From: Bacteroidales bacterium
GTDB lineage: Bacteria > Bacteroidota > Bacteroidia > Bacteroidales > UBA932
DNA: 64,000 nt
Assembly: GCA_017443845.1 (NCBI GenBank)
Contig: JAFSXX010000029.1
Span: 1-64,000 of the forward strand
Direction: 5' to 3'
The notes under the pieces are model-generated. The model was given only the letters and a program-made list of their open reading frames with translations. It ran no database searches and was not told where the DNA came from. Positions 33,007 through 43,400 of this stretch are shown here, piece by piece. The stretch's first letter is position 1; each line of letters begins with the position of its first letter. A program made the translations under genes and the position numbers.

Positions 33007-35157
33007 ATGAAAACGGCAAGAAATCTATTTCTGTCATTCACTGCCCTCCTTCTGTCCGCAGCTTCCTGTGAAATAGCAGAGATAGGTCCGGACCGGTTGC
33101 GCGGCGGATTCGACGCCTCCCTTGAGGTCCACTCCGGCGTCAGCAGGACCGTCCTTTCCGGCTCTTCCGTGCTTTGGACCAAGGGGGACACGATAGTGGT
33201 TTACAAGACCGCATCCACCTCCGAGTCGCATCGCTTCGGCCTGGATCCGGTGGATGACGGGAAGGCGAACGGCCATTTCAGCGAGGCCGGGTATGAGGAG
33301 TATTACAACTCACCCTGCTATGCCTTCTATCCCGCCTCGATGGCCGGAACGGTCTCCGGCTCCGTCCTGACGGTCAACCTTCCGCCCGTCCAGTACTACA
33401 GGGAAGGCTCTTTCGACAGAAATGCCAACCCTGCCGTCGCGGTTTCCTCCGGGGACGGAAAACTGGCCTTCAGGAATCTCTGCGGCCTTATTTCCGTAGC
33501 GGTCAACACCGCGGAGGCCGTTTCGGAGGTCAAAATCACTACCGCCGCCGAGGAGGCCCTCTGGGGCACCGCAACGGTGGAAATGGGTTCTTCGCCCAGA
33601 CTGGTGATGGACAAGAGTGTCACCGAAGCCCAGAAGAGCCTGATCCTCAAGGTCTATAAAAAAGGTGAGGATGACGGGCAGTTCGTCAGCGCCGGGCCCG
33701 GTACCTCTTCCCCGGGCGGAGTTCTCACCGGCGACGAGGTTCCCGTCAGGGAGTTCTACTTCGTGGTTCCCGCAGGCACACTTGCCCAGGGATTTACGGT
33801 GACCGTAACCACCACCACTGGCAAATTCATGCAGAAATATGCCGTCGCGAAGGCTTCCAATGCCATCGAGCGCTCGGTCTGCACCGCGATGCCCGGCTTC
33901 CGTTTCGAAGACGAGTCGGAGGTGGTGATCCGTACCGACGTCCCCAACAAGGCCTTCTACAAGGACCTCTTCATGGATGCCGGAACCAACCTCTCCAAGT
34001 ACAAGAATATGCCGGTGGTGGCCTACCTCGACCTGGATTACGAGTATTTCTATACCGAGAGCTATACCAACACCCTCGACAACGGCGAGAACCTCGAGCA
34101 GGCCAAAGTCTTCATAGGCTCCCCTGAGGATCTCAACGGAGTCCTGCTCTATCCCGACGGCGAGCCCCGCTTCAGGATGATCTATGAGAACGGAGGTTAT
34201 TCCACCACCCACGGCCGCGCCCTCTGGGCTGACGGCCGCGACAATATCCGCCGTTTCTTCTACAACGGAGGCAGTTACGTGGGTTCCTGCGCCGGGGCGT
34301 TCCTCGCCTCGCGCGGCATCATCGACAACGACTATACCACCCAGAACGGCTATCTGGGCCTCTGGCCGGGTTATGTGAACGATACCAACATCTACGACAT
34401 CTATCCCGACTACATCATTCCGGCCGACAGTCCCCTGCTGAAGTATTACGATTTCGGCGGCGACAACAGGGTGGCCGAGGTAAAGCACTGGAACGGTCCC
34501 TTTTTCGCGGAATACGATATGGTTCCCGGCACTGAGGTGCTCTGCATCAATGACTATCCCGCCTACAAGTACCATATGAAGCCCTCGGTAATCGCCTACA
34601 AGCCCTCCGTCTGGTCCGGCCGGGTGATTCCTTCCGGCGGCCATCCCGAGCAGTATCCCGACGGTGAGCGCCGCGACCTGATGGCCTCATATATCAAATA
34701 CGCGGCTGACGGTATCGGTATCGCCAAGGCCAAGGGCGTGCTGCACAACGGAGAGGTCCGCAAGATGACCAAATCCACCGACGATGACGATCCCGCATAC
34801 ACCAAGGTGGGGGACAAGCAGTGCCATCACTTCGTCTTCGCCCTTCCCGAGGGTGCCCGCAACGTCCGCGTAAGGCTTGAATCCCTCGGGGATTTCAATC
34901 TCAGCCTGCATCTCGCCAACGGCACCTTCGCCTTCAAGGAGGATGCCCTCTACAAGGCGGAAGGCGGCGATTCGGTCAAGGAACTCTCATTCGAAACCCT
35001 GCCCAAGGGTACCTGGTACGTCGGAGTCCAGTGCGAGGATACCCCGACCTGCACGCTGGGCGACTATGGCAACGGGAAATACAGCGGCTACCAGTACAGC
35101 GGCAACACCGCAGTGCTCAACGGAGCCCCTTACACAATCGGCGTAACCTGGGAATAA
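33007..35157 (+). CDS. Surface lipoprotein with amidotransferase-like (BPL_N-type) and PPC-like domains, copy 2
   Basis: This 716-residue paralogue of the 28783 product has the lipobox SAASC, the module SRTVLSGSSVLWTKGDTIVVYK, the nucleophile elbow GGSYVGSCAGAFLASRG (~420-436), GGHPEQYP (~543) and the PPC-like end LPKGTWYVGVQCEDTP. In copy 1 the residue before GSC is Cys; here it is Val, so the shared nucleophile is the Cys in GSCAG. The frame extends back to 32773, but the segment overlaps peptide B and the LRR stop, so ATG 33007 is used. An LRR lipoprotein follows, repeating the order of copy 1. Confidence 0.78.
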   Translation: MKTARNLFLSFTALLLSAASCEIAEIGPDRLRGGFDASLEVHSGVSRTVLSGSSVLWTKGDTIVVYKTASTSESHRFGLDPVDDGKANGHFSEAGYEEYYNSPCYAFYPASMAGTVSGSVLTVNLPPVQYYREGSFDRNANPAVAVSSGDGKLAFRNLCGLISVAVNTAEAVSEVKITTAAEEALWGTATVEMGSSPRLVMDKSVTEAQKSLILKVYKKGEDDGQFVSAGPGTSSPGGVLTGDEVPVREFYFVVPAGTLAQGFTVTVTTTTGKFMQKYAVAKASNAIERSVCTAMPGFRFEDESEVVIRTDVPNKAFYKDLFMDAGTNLSKYKNMPVVAYLDLDYEYFYTESYTNTLDNGENLEQAKVFIGSPEDLNGVLLYPDGEPRFRMIYENGGYSTTHGRALWADGRDNIRRFFYNGGSYVGSCAGAFLASRGIIDNDYTTQNGYLGLWPGYVNDTNIYDIYPDYIIPADSPLLKYYDFGGDNRVAEVKHWNGPFFAEYDMVPGTEVLCINDYPAYKYHMKPSVIAYKPSVWSGRVIPSGGHPEQYPDGERRDLMASYIKYAADGIGIAKAKGVLHNGEVRKMTKSTDDDDPAYTKVGDKQCHHFVFALPEGARNVRVRLESLGDFNLSLHLANGTFAFKEDALYKAEGGDSVKELSFETLPKGTWYVGVQCEDTPTCTLGDYGNGKYSGYQYSGNTAVLNGAPYTIGVTWE

Positions 35158-35172
35158 AAGGAGGAGATGAGT

Positions 35173-37068
35173 ATGAAAAAGATATTTTTTCCCATAGTTG
35201 CGACAGCCTTGGCGCTCCTCTCCGCCTGCACGGGGACGGAAATGCCGGAGGACAATGGGACCATAACGGCATCCATCGATGCCCTGACCACCCGTACGGC
35301 GCTTGAGAATGCCGGCGACCACTACAATGTCAACTGGGTGGCCGGAGACCAGATTACGGTCGATAACGGTACGAGGACCGCGGTTTACCAGGCCGCATCA
35401 GGAGGCTCAACGGTGACCGAGTTCAACAAGGTCTCCTGGGGAGCCTTTACCGGCGATACGTTCACGGGTTACTATCCCAATGAGATAGCGGGCGGATACC
35501 TGCCCTACACCCAGACATACGCAGCCGGAGACGTCTTCAAGGTGCCGATGGTGAGCGATGTCACCACCGATCTGAAGAACCTGAGATTCAGGCCCGTGAC
35601 CGGTATTCTCAAGCTGAGCGTCACCACCGGGGTCAAGAGCCTTTCCATCAAGGGTATCAAGATTTTCGCCGACCAGGGGATGAGCGGTTCCTATACCCTC
35701 ATCGACGGGGCCGCCATAGTGAATGACGACCGCACCGGCGTGGAGCTTGACTGCGGGGACGGCGTCGCCCTCGAAAATGTGACGACTCCGTTCTACATCG
35801 CGGTTCCGGCCAATACCTATACCGGAATGAAGATCACCCTGTTCTCCACCGACGGCAAAGCATCGGTGGTGAAGCTTCAGGACAACACCTCCTATACGGT
35901 CAGGAACGCCGAGCTTCGCGAAATCAAGATAGCCGCCAACACCTTCACCGACATCGAGGGCGAAGGGGAGGCCAGGCTGTGCTACGGCACCAAGTTCAAC
36001 GAAACCATCAAGCAGCTGGTGGTCAAGGGAATGCGCTCGCACGAAGAAGACTCATCAATCACCAGGATAGTCTTCCGCACGAATGACAATTCGACGGGAA
36101 AGGCCAAGGTGAACAGCTACGATTCCCCGTATCCGGTATATGTGCGTCTCGAGGGAACGGAGGTCATAGTATCGACCCCGGCCGCTTCTATCCATACCGG
36201 AGTCAATGCGGGCTGGATGTTCGCCGGCTTCAAGAGAGTTGAGGAGATCGCCAATTTGGGCGTCCTCAATACCTCCGGAACCGAGGATTTCTCCTATATG
36301 TTCGCATCCTGTACGAACCTCAAGAGCCTCGATTTGAGCAGCTTCGACACCTCTTCCTCGATGACCTTCGCCTATATGTTCTCCTACTGCCAGAACCTGA
36401 AGAAGGTGGATGTATCGCGCTTCGATACCTCCAACGCGCTTTCCCTGGCATTTATGTTCTATCACTGCGAATCGGCCGAGGAGATCCCGGTGGGCAATTT
36501 CAGCACCGCCAAGTCGAAGAGCTTCGACAATACCTTCTCCGACTGCTGGGCTGTCAAGTCCCTCGACCTGTCGAAGTGGGATGACGGCCCCTGCCGCGAG
36601 ACCCGCAGCATGTTCAACCGTTGCAAGTCCCTCAAGGAGCTGGATATAAGGCATATGTCCTTCCCCAGCGCCACCCTGCAGACATATATGTTCTACCAGA
36701 TGGCGAGCCTCGAGGTGCTCCACATCGAAGGAATGGACTGCTCCCGCTGGGACGATGCCGCCGACAGGATCCACATGTTCCGCCAGATTCCCAACCTGAA
36801 GGAGATCTATTTCGGAGAGAAGGGGTACAATCCGGCCGGCCTGAAGCCCTCTTACTTCTTCTCCGCAACCGATGACAAGGAAGGGGCGCGCACCGCTTCC
36901 AGCAGCGGGTCGCTCACCATCCACTGCACCCAGGCGGGTGCCGAGTGGCTCTCGAAGACCAACCTGAGGTGGATCAACAGCGGCTACAGCGGACAGAAGG
37001 CAGTGCCCGTCAAGTTCGTAGATTACAAGACCGGAGCCGAAATCAAAGTAACCTGGGGGGCGAATTAA
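35173..37068 (+). CDS. BspA-type leucine-rich-repeat surface lipoprotein, copy 2
   Basis: This 631-residue paralogue of the 30933 product has the lipobox ALLSAC and an acidic stretch (TGTEMPEDN). The module TRTALENAGDHYNVNWVAGD is followed by LRRs at ~350-510 (for example LKSLDLSSFDTSSSMTFAYM) and a C-terminal part ending YKTGAEIKVTWGAN. ATG 35173 is preferred over 35167 because GGAGG lies about eight bases upstream. rsgA starts 3 bases after the stop. With 33007 it forms the second amidotransferase-like/LRR pair. Confidence 0.85.
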   Translation: MKKIFFPIVATALALLSACTGTEMPEDNGTITASIDALTTRTALENAGDHYNVNWVAGDQITVDNGTRTAVYQAASGGSTVTEFNKVSWGAFTGDTFTGYYPNEIAGGYLPYTQTYAAGDVFKVPMVSDVTTDLKNLRFRPVTGILKLSVTTGVKSLSIKGIKIFADQGMSGSYTLIDGAAIVNDDRTGVELDCGDGVALENVTTPFYIAVPANTYTGMKITLFSTDGKASVVKLQDNTSYTVRNAELREIKIAANTFTDIEGEGEARLCYGTKFNETIKQLVVKGMRSHEEDSSITRIVFRTNDNSTGKAKVNSYDSPYPVYVRLEGTEVIVSTPAASIHTGVNAGWMFAGFKRVEEIANLGVLNTSGTEDFSYMFASCTNLKSLDLSSFDTSSSMTFAYMFSYCQNLKKVDVSRFDTSNALSLAFMFYHCESAEEIPVGNFSTAKSKSFDNTFSDCWAVKSLDLSKWDDGPCRETRSMFNRCKSLKELDIRHMSFPSATLQTYMFYQMASLEVLHIEGMDCSRWDDAADRIHMFRQIPNLKEIYFGEKGYNPAGLKPSYFFSATDDKEGARTASSSGSLTIHCTQAGAEWLSKTNLRWINSGYSGQKAVPVKFVDYKTGAEIKVTWGAN

Positions 37069-37071
37069 GGG

Positions 37072-38013
37072 ATGAGGAAGGGAACGGCGACAGTTGTAAA
37101 GCACACCGGCAGCCATTATCTGCTCTCGGAATTGCCGCGGTGGGAACTCTTCCCCGCGGTAATCCGCGGCAGGATAAGGCTGAAGGGCTCTGGAAACACC
37201 AATCCCGTGGCGGTCGGCGACATAGTGGATTACTCCATCGACGAGGAGGCCTCCGAGGCGATGGGCACAATCGATGCCATCCACCCGCGCCGCAACTACA
37301 TCATCCGCCGCAGCGCCAACCTTTCCCGGGAGTCGCATATCATCGCGGCCAACATCGACAGGGTCTTCCTCATCGTCACGATGGCATTCCCAGAGGTCAA
37401 GCGGGCCTTCGTGGACCGCTTCCTGGTCACCTGCGAGGCGTACCGCATCAAGACGGTGATACTGATCAACAAGACCGACCTCATCTCCGACTTCCTGGAG
37501 GATGAGATGCGCGACTTCGAGGAGGTCTATGGCGGAGCGGGGTACGAGGTGCTCGAAGTCTCGGCCCGCACCGGTGAGAATGTCGAAAAGCTCCGGGAGA
37601 TGTGCCGCGATTCGGTCTCCCTCTTCAGCGGCGTTTCGGGAGTGGGCAAGTCCACCCTCATAAAGGCGATCGACCCCACTTTGACCGGCATACGCACCGG
37701 CGAGATATCCCTCTCGCACCTGCAGGGCAAACATACCACCACTTTCTACGAGATGCATCCGCTCTCGAGCGGGGGATTCATAATCGACACCCCGGGCATC
37801 CGCGGCTTCGGACTGGTGGATATCGAAAAGGAGGAGCTCTCCACCTATTTCCCCGAGATGTTCAGGGTGATGGACTCCTGCCGCTACAAACCCTGCACCC
37901 ATACCCACGAGCCGGGATGCGCCGTGAAGGCCGCCCTCGAGGCGGGGGAGATATCTCCGCAAAGGTATGAGTCATACCTGGGCATGCTTCAGGAGGAGGG
38001 AAAATACCGTTGA
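37072..38013 (+). CDS. rsgA: Ribosome small subunit-dependent GTPase A
   Basis: RsgA is a circularly permuted GTPase that checks late 30S assembly. The 313-residue protein starts with an OB fold (GTATVVKHTGSHY). It has G4 as INKTDL before G1 as GVSGVGKST (~188-196) and G3 as DTPGIRGFG. The C-terminal zinc motif is CRYKPCTHTHEPGC. All are in order and length is normal. The odd feature is its place: 3 bases after a surface lipoprotein gene and before a peptide-lipoprotein unit, so it may be cotranscribed with the surface locus. Its own promoter is not evident. Confidence 0.95.
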   Translation: MRKGTATVVKHTGSHYLLSELPRWELFPAVIRGRIRLKGSGNTNPVAVGDIVDYSIDEEASEAMGTIDAIHPRRNYIIRRSANLSRESHIIAANIDRVFLIVTMAFPEVKRAFVDRFLVTCEAYRIKTVILINKTDLISDFLEDEMRDFEEVYGGAGYEVLEVSARTGENVEKLREMCRDSVSLFSGVSGVGKSTLIKAIDPTLTGIRTGEISLSHLQGKHTTTFYEMHPLSSGGFIIDTPGIRGFGLVDIEKEELSTYFPEMFRVMDSCRYKPCTHTHEPGCAVKAALEAGEISPQRYESYLGMLQEEGKYR

Positions 38014-38052
38014 TTCCACAGAACCGCAAAACAAGATAAAATAGATTTTTTT

Positions 38053-38060
38053 TATATTTG
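38053..38060 (+). promoter_or_regulatory. -7 element before peptide C and the third LRR lipoprotein
   Basis: TATATTTG lies 37 bases before the ATG at 38098. It restarts transcription for the peptide C/LRR pair. Confidence 0.5.
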
Positions 38061-38097
38061 TGAGTTCCTATAGAGAGATAACTCAATCTTTCACAAT

Positions 38098-38247
38098 ATG
38101 AAAACACTTTATTCAACCCCGGAAATCGAGATTTCCGTGCTCGAAGGACAGAAGGTTTTCTGTGCCTCCGGAAACGAAGATTTCGGAAAAGGTCCCGACT
38201 ACGGAAAGGACATTTTCGAAATGATCCCGCAACCCAAACCGTTTTAA
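38098..38247 (+). CDS. Small peptide C of a ~50-residue family
   Basis: A 49-residue frame starts MKTLYSTPEIEISVLEGQKV, continues FCASGNEDFGK and ends PQPKPF. It has its own -7 box, ends 18 bases before the LRR lipoprotein gene with AGGAGG between them, and is similar to peptide B throughout its first 30 residues. No signal peptide. Function unknown; the ending is Pro-rich and contains no obvious GG cleavage site. Confidence 0.68.
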   Translation: MKTLYSTPEIEISVLEGQKVFCASGNEDFGKGPDYGKDIFEMIPQPKPF

Positions 38248-38265
38248 TTACAGGAGGAAAGAACA

Positions 38266-40356
38266 ATGAAAAAAGTATTTTCAATCGCGGCCATAGCCGC
38301 ACTGTTGCTCTCATCCTGCAACATCGAGAATCCCCTTCCCAGGGAATCCAAAGTTTACAGGGCAACCATAGAGGATTGCCAGACCCGTACATCCCTTTTG
38401 GCCGACGGTGAAATCCTTCACGTCAATTGGAATAGCGGCGACCAGATCGCCATTACCGACGGTACCAATACCGCCGTTTACAAGGCTCTGTCCGGCGGAA
38501 GCGCTACGACTACCTTCGACAAGGTGAGTGGAGAGGATCCCACCGGCGCGGCAAAGGCATACTATCCCGTATCCATCGCCAAGGGCACATTGCCTTCCAT
38601 CCAGAAATATGCTGTCAACAATATCACCGAGTCCCCTATGCTGGGAACCATCGTAAACGACAACATCGCTTTCAAGAACCTCTGCGGCATTGTCATTTTC
38701 CGTATTACCACGGAGACATCCGGCGTAAGCCTCAAGGGCGTCTCGGTCGTTGCCGACAAGGGCCTCAGCGGCACCTATACCGTTGAGAACGATGCGGCAG
38801 TGGTCTCCGGCACCGACGGCGTGAGCCTGGTATGCGACAATCCTGTGGAAATCGGCGCAGTTTCCACCCTTTTCCACATGGCACTGCCTGCGGGCAACTA
38901 CTCCAAATTCGAGGTTACTGCAGTCACCTCCGACGGCAAGAGCCAGACCCTCAAGGCTAAGTCCGCCATTACCGTGGAGCGTTCCAAATATACCACCATC
39001 TCCCTCGCTTTCAACAACTTCGTTGAGAACAAGGCAGGTGTCGCCCTGCTGCCTACCGGTTCAGACTTCGCTACGGCAGTCAAGGCCCTTGTCGATCCTG
39101 CGGCAGATGCCACCACGGTTGACAATGTCATCAAGAAGATTGTCTTTGTGACCAACAGCGGAATCACCGCCGGTCAGAATATTGCCGACCTTACGTCCGA
39201 GGCTCCCGTTTATGTCAACCTTGATGCAAACGGCGTCGTGACTGTAAGCACTCCCGGAACCGAGTTCGTGCTTAACGCCGACGCATCGCACATGTTCGGC
39301 GAGTTCGCGGCACTTGAGGCCATCGAGAACATCGCAGCCCTCAACACCTGGAACGCAACCGATATGAGCTATATGTTCAGCTGCGCAAGCTGTGATACCA
39401 CCGCCCTGACATCCCTCGACCTCTCGACCTTCAAGACCGACAACGTCATCACTATGAAGAGGATGTTCGAGCACCAGTGCGCCCTCTCCGACCTCAACGT
39501 CAAGGGTTGGAGCACCGGCCTCGTAGAAGATATGAGCTATATGTTCACCAAGACCAGCAGCCTCGAGAAGGTGGATCTCTCCAACTGGAAGAATGAGAGC
39601 TGCATGGACTTCTCATATATGTTCTACTATACCGGAGCGAAGGAGATCAACCTTACCGACTTCAATACCGACAACGCCGTCACGATGCTCTATATGTTCG
39701 CAGAGGCCTACAGGCTCGAGACCATAGATATGTCGTCGTTCAATACGGAGAACGTCACCGATTTCGGCAACATGTTCTTCCACACCTTCAATATCTACGC
39801 CATCAACGGCCTGAAGAGCTTCGATACCAGCAACGCGACACGCTTCCGCAGTATGTTCAACCGCTGCGATGCGGTAGTTGAACTCGACTGCTCCGGGTTC
39901 GACGTCTCGGCTTCCACCAACTGCCAGTACATGTTCTACAAGTGCGTGAACCTGCAGAAACTCGATGTCAGCGGATTCGACCTCTCCGGAACGGCAGCCA
40001 GCGTAGTCGCATACAGTATGCCCAAGCTCCAGAATATCCGTGAGATCAATTATGGCGAAGCCTTCATCCCTGTCGATCCTACCAAGGTTCCGGATGCATT
40101 TACGATGTACTATGCCGACCTCGAGGATGAGAGTATGGGTTGCCAGAATCCTACCAGGACCGTCAATGTATATTGCTCGCAGGATGTGGCTGATTATCTC
40201 GTAACCACCGATATGCACTACAACCACAACGGATGGCACTATGTCAGCGGAGAGATCGACCGTACCCACCAGCCTATCACCATCAATATGATTGACTGGA
40301 AGACCAACAGGCCTCTCAATGTGACCTGGCCTGATAATGAGAGATATCCGCTCTAG
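38266..40356 (+). CDS. BspA-type leucine-rich-repeat surface lipoprotein, copy 3
   Basis: The 696-residue product has the lipobox LLLSSC and module QTRTSLLADGEILHVNWNSG, then a longer LRR array at ~340-565 (for example LEKVDLSNWKNESCMDFSYM, LETIDMSSFNTENVTDFGNM), with about ten units. The C-terminal part ends with a form of the YKTG motif (INMIDWKTNRPLNVTW). It is related to the proteins at 30933 and 35173 but not preceded by an amidotransferase-like gene. A strong terminator follows. Confidence 0.85.
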   Translation: MKKVFSIAAIAALLLSSCNIENPLPRESKVYRATIEDCQTRTSLLADGEILHVNWNSGDQIAITDGTNTAVYKALSGGSATTTFDKVSGEDPTGAAKAYYPVSIAKGTLPSIQKYAVNNITESPMLGTIVNDNIAFKNLCGIVIFRITTETSGVSLKGVSVVADKGLSGTYTVENDAAVVSGTDGVSLVCDNPVEIGAVSTLFHMALPAGNYSKFEVTAVTSDGKSQTLKAKSAITVERSKYTTISLAFNNFVENKAGVALLPTGSDFATAVKALVDPAADATTVDNVIKKIVFVTNSGITAGQNIADLTSEAPVYVNLDANGVVTVSTPGTEFVLNADASHMFGEFAALEAIENIAALNTWNATDMSYMFSCASCDTTALTSLDLSTFKTDNVITMKRMFEHQCALSDLNVKGWSTGLVEDMSYMFTKTSSLEKVDLSNWKNESCMDFSYMFYYTGAKEINLTDFNTDNAVTMLYMFAEAYRLETIDMSSFNTENVTDFGNMFFHTFNIYAINGLKSFDTSNATRFRSMFNRCDAVVELDCSGFDVSASTNCQYMFYKCVNLQKLDVSGFDLSGTAASVVAYSMPKLQNIREINYGEAFIPVDPTKVPDAFTMYYADLEDESMGCQNPTRTVNVYCSQDVADYLVTTDMHYNHNGWHYVSGEIDRTHQPITINMIDWKTNRPLNVTWPDNERYPL

Positions 40357-40376
40357 TGTTCTTCCGGCTTTAACGG

Positions 40377-40408
40377 GAGGATGGCCTACAAGCCATCCTC
40401 TTGTTTTT
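40377..40408 (+). terminator. Rho-independent terminator after LRR lipoprotein copy 3
   Basis: GAGGATGGC-CTACAA-GCCATCCTC is a perfect 9-bp stem followed by TTGTTTTT. It separates the lipoprotein locus from the SusCD locus. Confidence 0.88.
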
Positions 40409-40465
40409 AGCTTGGGCGCAATATTGGAAAAACCTTTCTTTTCCAAACCCAAACAGTCGTAACAA

Positions 40466-40473
40466 TATCTTTT
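40466..40473 (+). promoter_or_regulatory. -7-like element before the first SusC gene
   Basis: TATCTTTT lies nine bases before the ATG at 40483 and resembles TAnnTTTG with the last base changed. Weak support. Confidence 0.35.
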
Positions 40474-40482
40474 TTATCGCAA

Positions 40483-43400
40483 ATGAGTCATTACAGTAAT
40501 AAACTCCCCGGCAGGTCTGTCACGGTGTTGCTGGCGGTGCTTATGACGCTTACCTGCCAGTTCACGGCGTTCGCCTCCGGGCTTCCCGCCCAGGCCGCGC
40601 AGCAGGCAAGGCAGGACAAGGTCAAGGTCTCGGGTATCGTCAGGGATGAGAACGGAGCGCCTTTCGGGTTCGTCGATGTCTTTGTGGAAGGCGGAACCAC
40701 CGGTACGCTTACGGACGCCGACGGTCGTTACGAAATTGAGGTCGAGAAGGGACAGACCCTGGTCTTCAACTTCTTGGGATACGAACCCTATAAGGTGAAG
40801 GTGGACAACAGGGCCTCGATCGATGTCGCCATGAGCCTCTCCGCAAGCATGATCGAAGAGACGGTCGTGGTGGCATTCGGCGAGCAGAAGAAATCTGCGA
40901 TGTCCTCGGCAATCTCCACGGTCAAGGCCGACGATATCGTAAAATCGCCCGTATCCAACCTTTCGAATGCCGTGACCGGCAAGATGCCAGGCCTTGTCTC
41001 GATGCAGGGTAGCGGCCAACCCGGCGCCGATGAGGCGACCCTCTATATCCGCGGTGCCGGTACCTGGAACAATGCCGAGCCGCTCTATGTCATCGACGGC
41101 GTGGAGCGCAACCAGGCCCAGTTCCTGCGCCTCGAACCCTCCGAGATCGAGTCATTCTCCATCCTCAAGGATGCTGCTGCGACCGCCGTTTACGGATCCA
41201 AGGCTGCAAACGGAGTCATCCTCATCACCACCAAGCGCGGCGAGGAGGGAAAGCCCGTCATCAGCTTCAATACCTCCTGCACCTTCAACACTCCGACCAG
41301 GTATCCCCATTATCTCAACTCCTATGAGAGCCTGGTCCTCTACAACGAGGCGCTCCAGAACGACGGCGCAGAGCCGCTCTACTCCCAGGAGGAACTCGAC
41401 CACTACCGCCTCCAGGACGATCCCTACCGCTATCCGGATACCGACTGGTACTCGGTGATGATGAAGAAGTTCTCGACCCAGAGCAACAACTCCCTCAGCG
41501 TCCGCGGCGGCACCAAGTCGGTTAAGTACTATCTGGCAGGTTCCTATATGTATCAGGACGGACAGTTCCACGTGACCAAGCGTCCCATCTATACTCCGAA
41601 ATTCGGATACAGCCGCTACACTTTCCGTTCGAATATCGACGTCCTCCTGACCAAGGCGTTCACCATCTCCATCGATATGAGCGGAGGTATGACCGACAAG
41701 ACGCAGCCCGTGGAGAACACCAGCATCTTCACCTATATGAACCGCATCCCCTCGTGGATAATGCCGGCCCTGAATCCGGACGGTTCATACGCTGGAACCA
41801 CCGATTTCCCGACAGCCAACCCCCTCTATGTGCTCGACACCAGGGGACGCTATGTGGTAAAGAACAACACGGTGAACTCCTCCATCCGCCTGTCATACGA
41901 CTTCAGCCAGTGGATCAAGGGGCTCAAGGCTTCCGTCCGCGCGGCATACGACAGCAACTTCGGCAACTACGGACAGTGGTCGGAGACGGCTTCCACCTAT
42001 CAGCTGATCTCGGATGCCGGCAAGGCCGACCGTTACCAGCAGCTGGTCGAGGCCAAGACTCCTACTACCGGCTCGGGAAGCGTCTCCTCGACGAGGCGTA
42101 TCTACGGCGAAGCCATAGTCGACTGGAAGACCCAGATCAAATCCCACAGCCTGAGCATAACCGGCATCGCCAACGTGGCCGACTACAGGACGACCACCGA
42201 GGTTCCCTATAAGTCGGTGAGCTTCATCGGCAGGATGAACTATGCATTCAAGAACCTCTATTTCGTGGAGCTCAATGCCGCTTACCGCGGATCGGAGAAC
42301 TTCGCGCCGGGGCACCGATTCGGCCTTTTCCCTTCGGTCTCGCTTGGCTGGAACGTCCACAACGAGAAGTTCATCAAGGATAACGTCGACTGGATGGACA
42401 ACTTCAAGATAAGGGCTTCCTACGGTATAACGGGTATCGATTATGCCAATACGAGGTTTATCTACAAAGAGGGAAAATGGACAACCGGAACATCGGCTTA
42501 CGCCTACTTCGGAACCAATGTGGGCTCGTCCATCGGTTATTCGCAGGAGCCTTCGCTGGCCAATACGCTGGCTACCTGGGAGACCGCGCACCAGACCAAC
42601 GTCGGATTCGACCTTTCGGTGCTCAAGCACAAATTCACCCTCTCGGTGGACCGTTTCTTCGAGCATCGTACCGGTATCCTCATGAGCCCGAACTCGGTTC
42701 CGGGTATCCTGGGCGTCTCGATCTCCGATATGAATATCGGTAAGACCAAGAAGAACGGCTGGGAGTTCGACGCAGCCTTCAACCAGGAGCTGAGCCGCAA
42801 CCTTGCCATCTACGTGAAAGGCAACCTCACCTATATGAGGAACTACGTGGTGGACAAGGACGAACCTGACACGGTGCTCCCCTGGCAGAAAGAGGAGGGC
42901 AACGCCATCGGCCAGAAATACGGTTATATCGTGATCGGTTATTTCCGCGACCAGGCCGACATCGCGGCTTCCCCCGTCCAGCAGGTGGGCTCCAAGCCTA
43001 TCCCCGGCGACTTCAAGTATATGGATTACAACAGCGACGGAGTCATCAACGAGTACGACCAGGTCGCCATCGGCTATCCGACCATTCCGGAGTTGGTTTA
43101 CGGCTTCTCCACGGGTCTTGTTTACAAGAACTTCGGACTCGACGTGACCTTCCAGGGAGCGGCCCACAGCAGTGTGTTCATCTCCAATTACCTGATGTAC
43201 GAGTTCTACAACCGCGGCCGTGTGCAGGATATCCACCTGGGACGCTGGACTCCCGAAACTGCCGATACCGCCACCTATCCGGTGCTGCATATCGGAGGCA
43301 CGAGCCAGAACCACGTGATGAACACCTTCTTCCTCAAGGATAATCCCTATCTGCGACTGAAGAACGTGGAGCTCTCCTATACATTCAATTTCGCGAAGAC

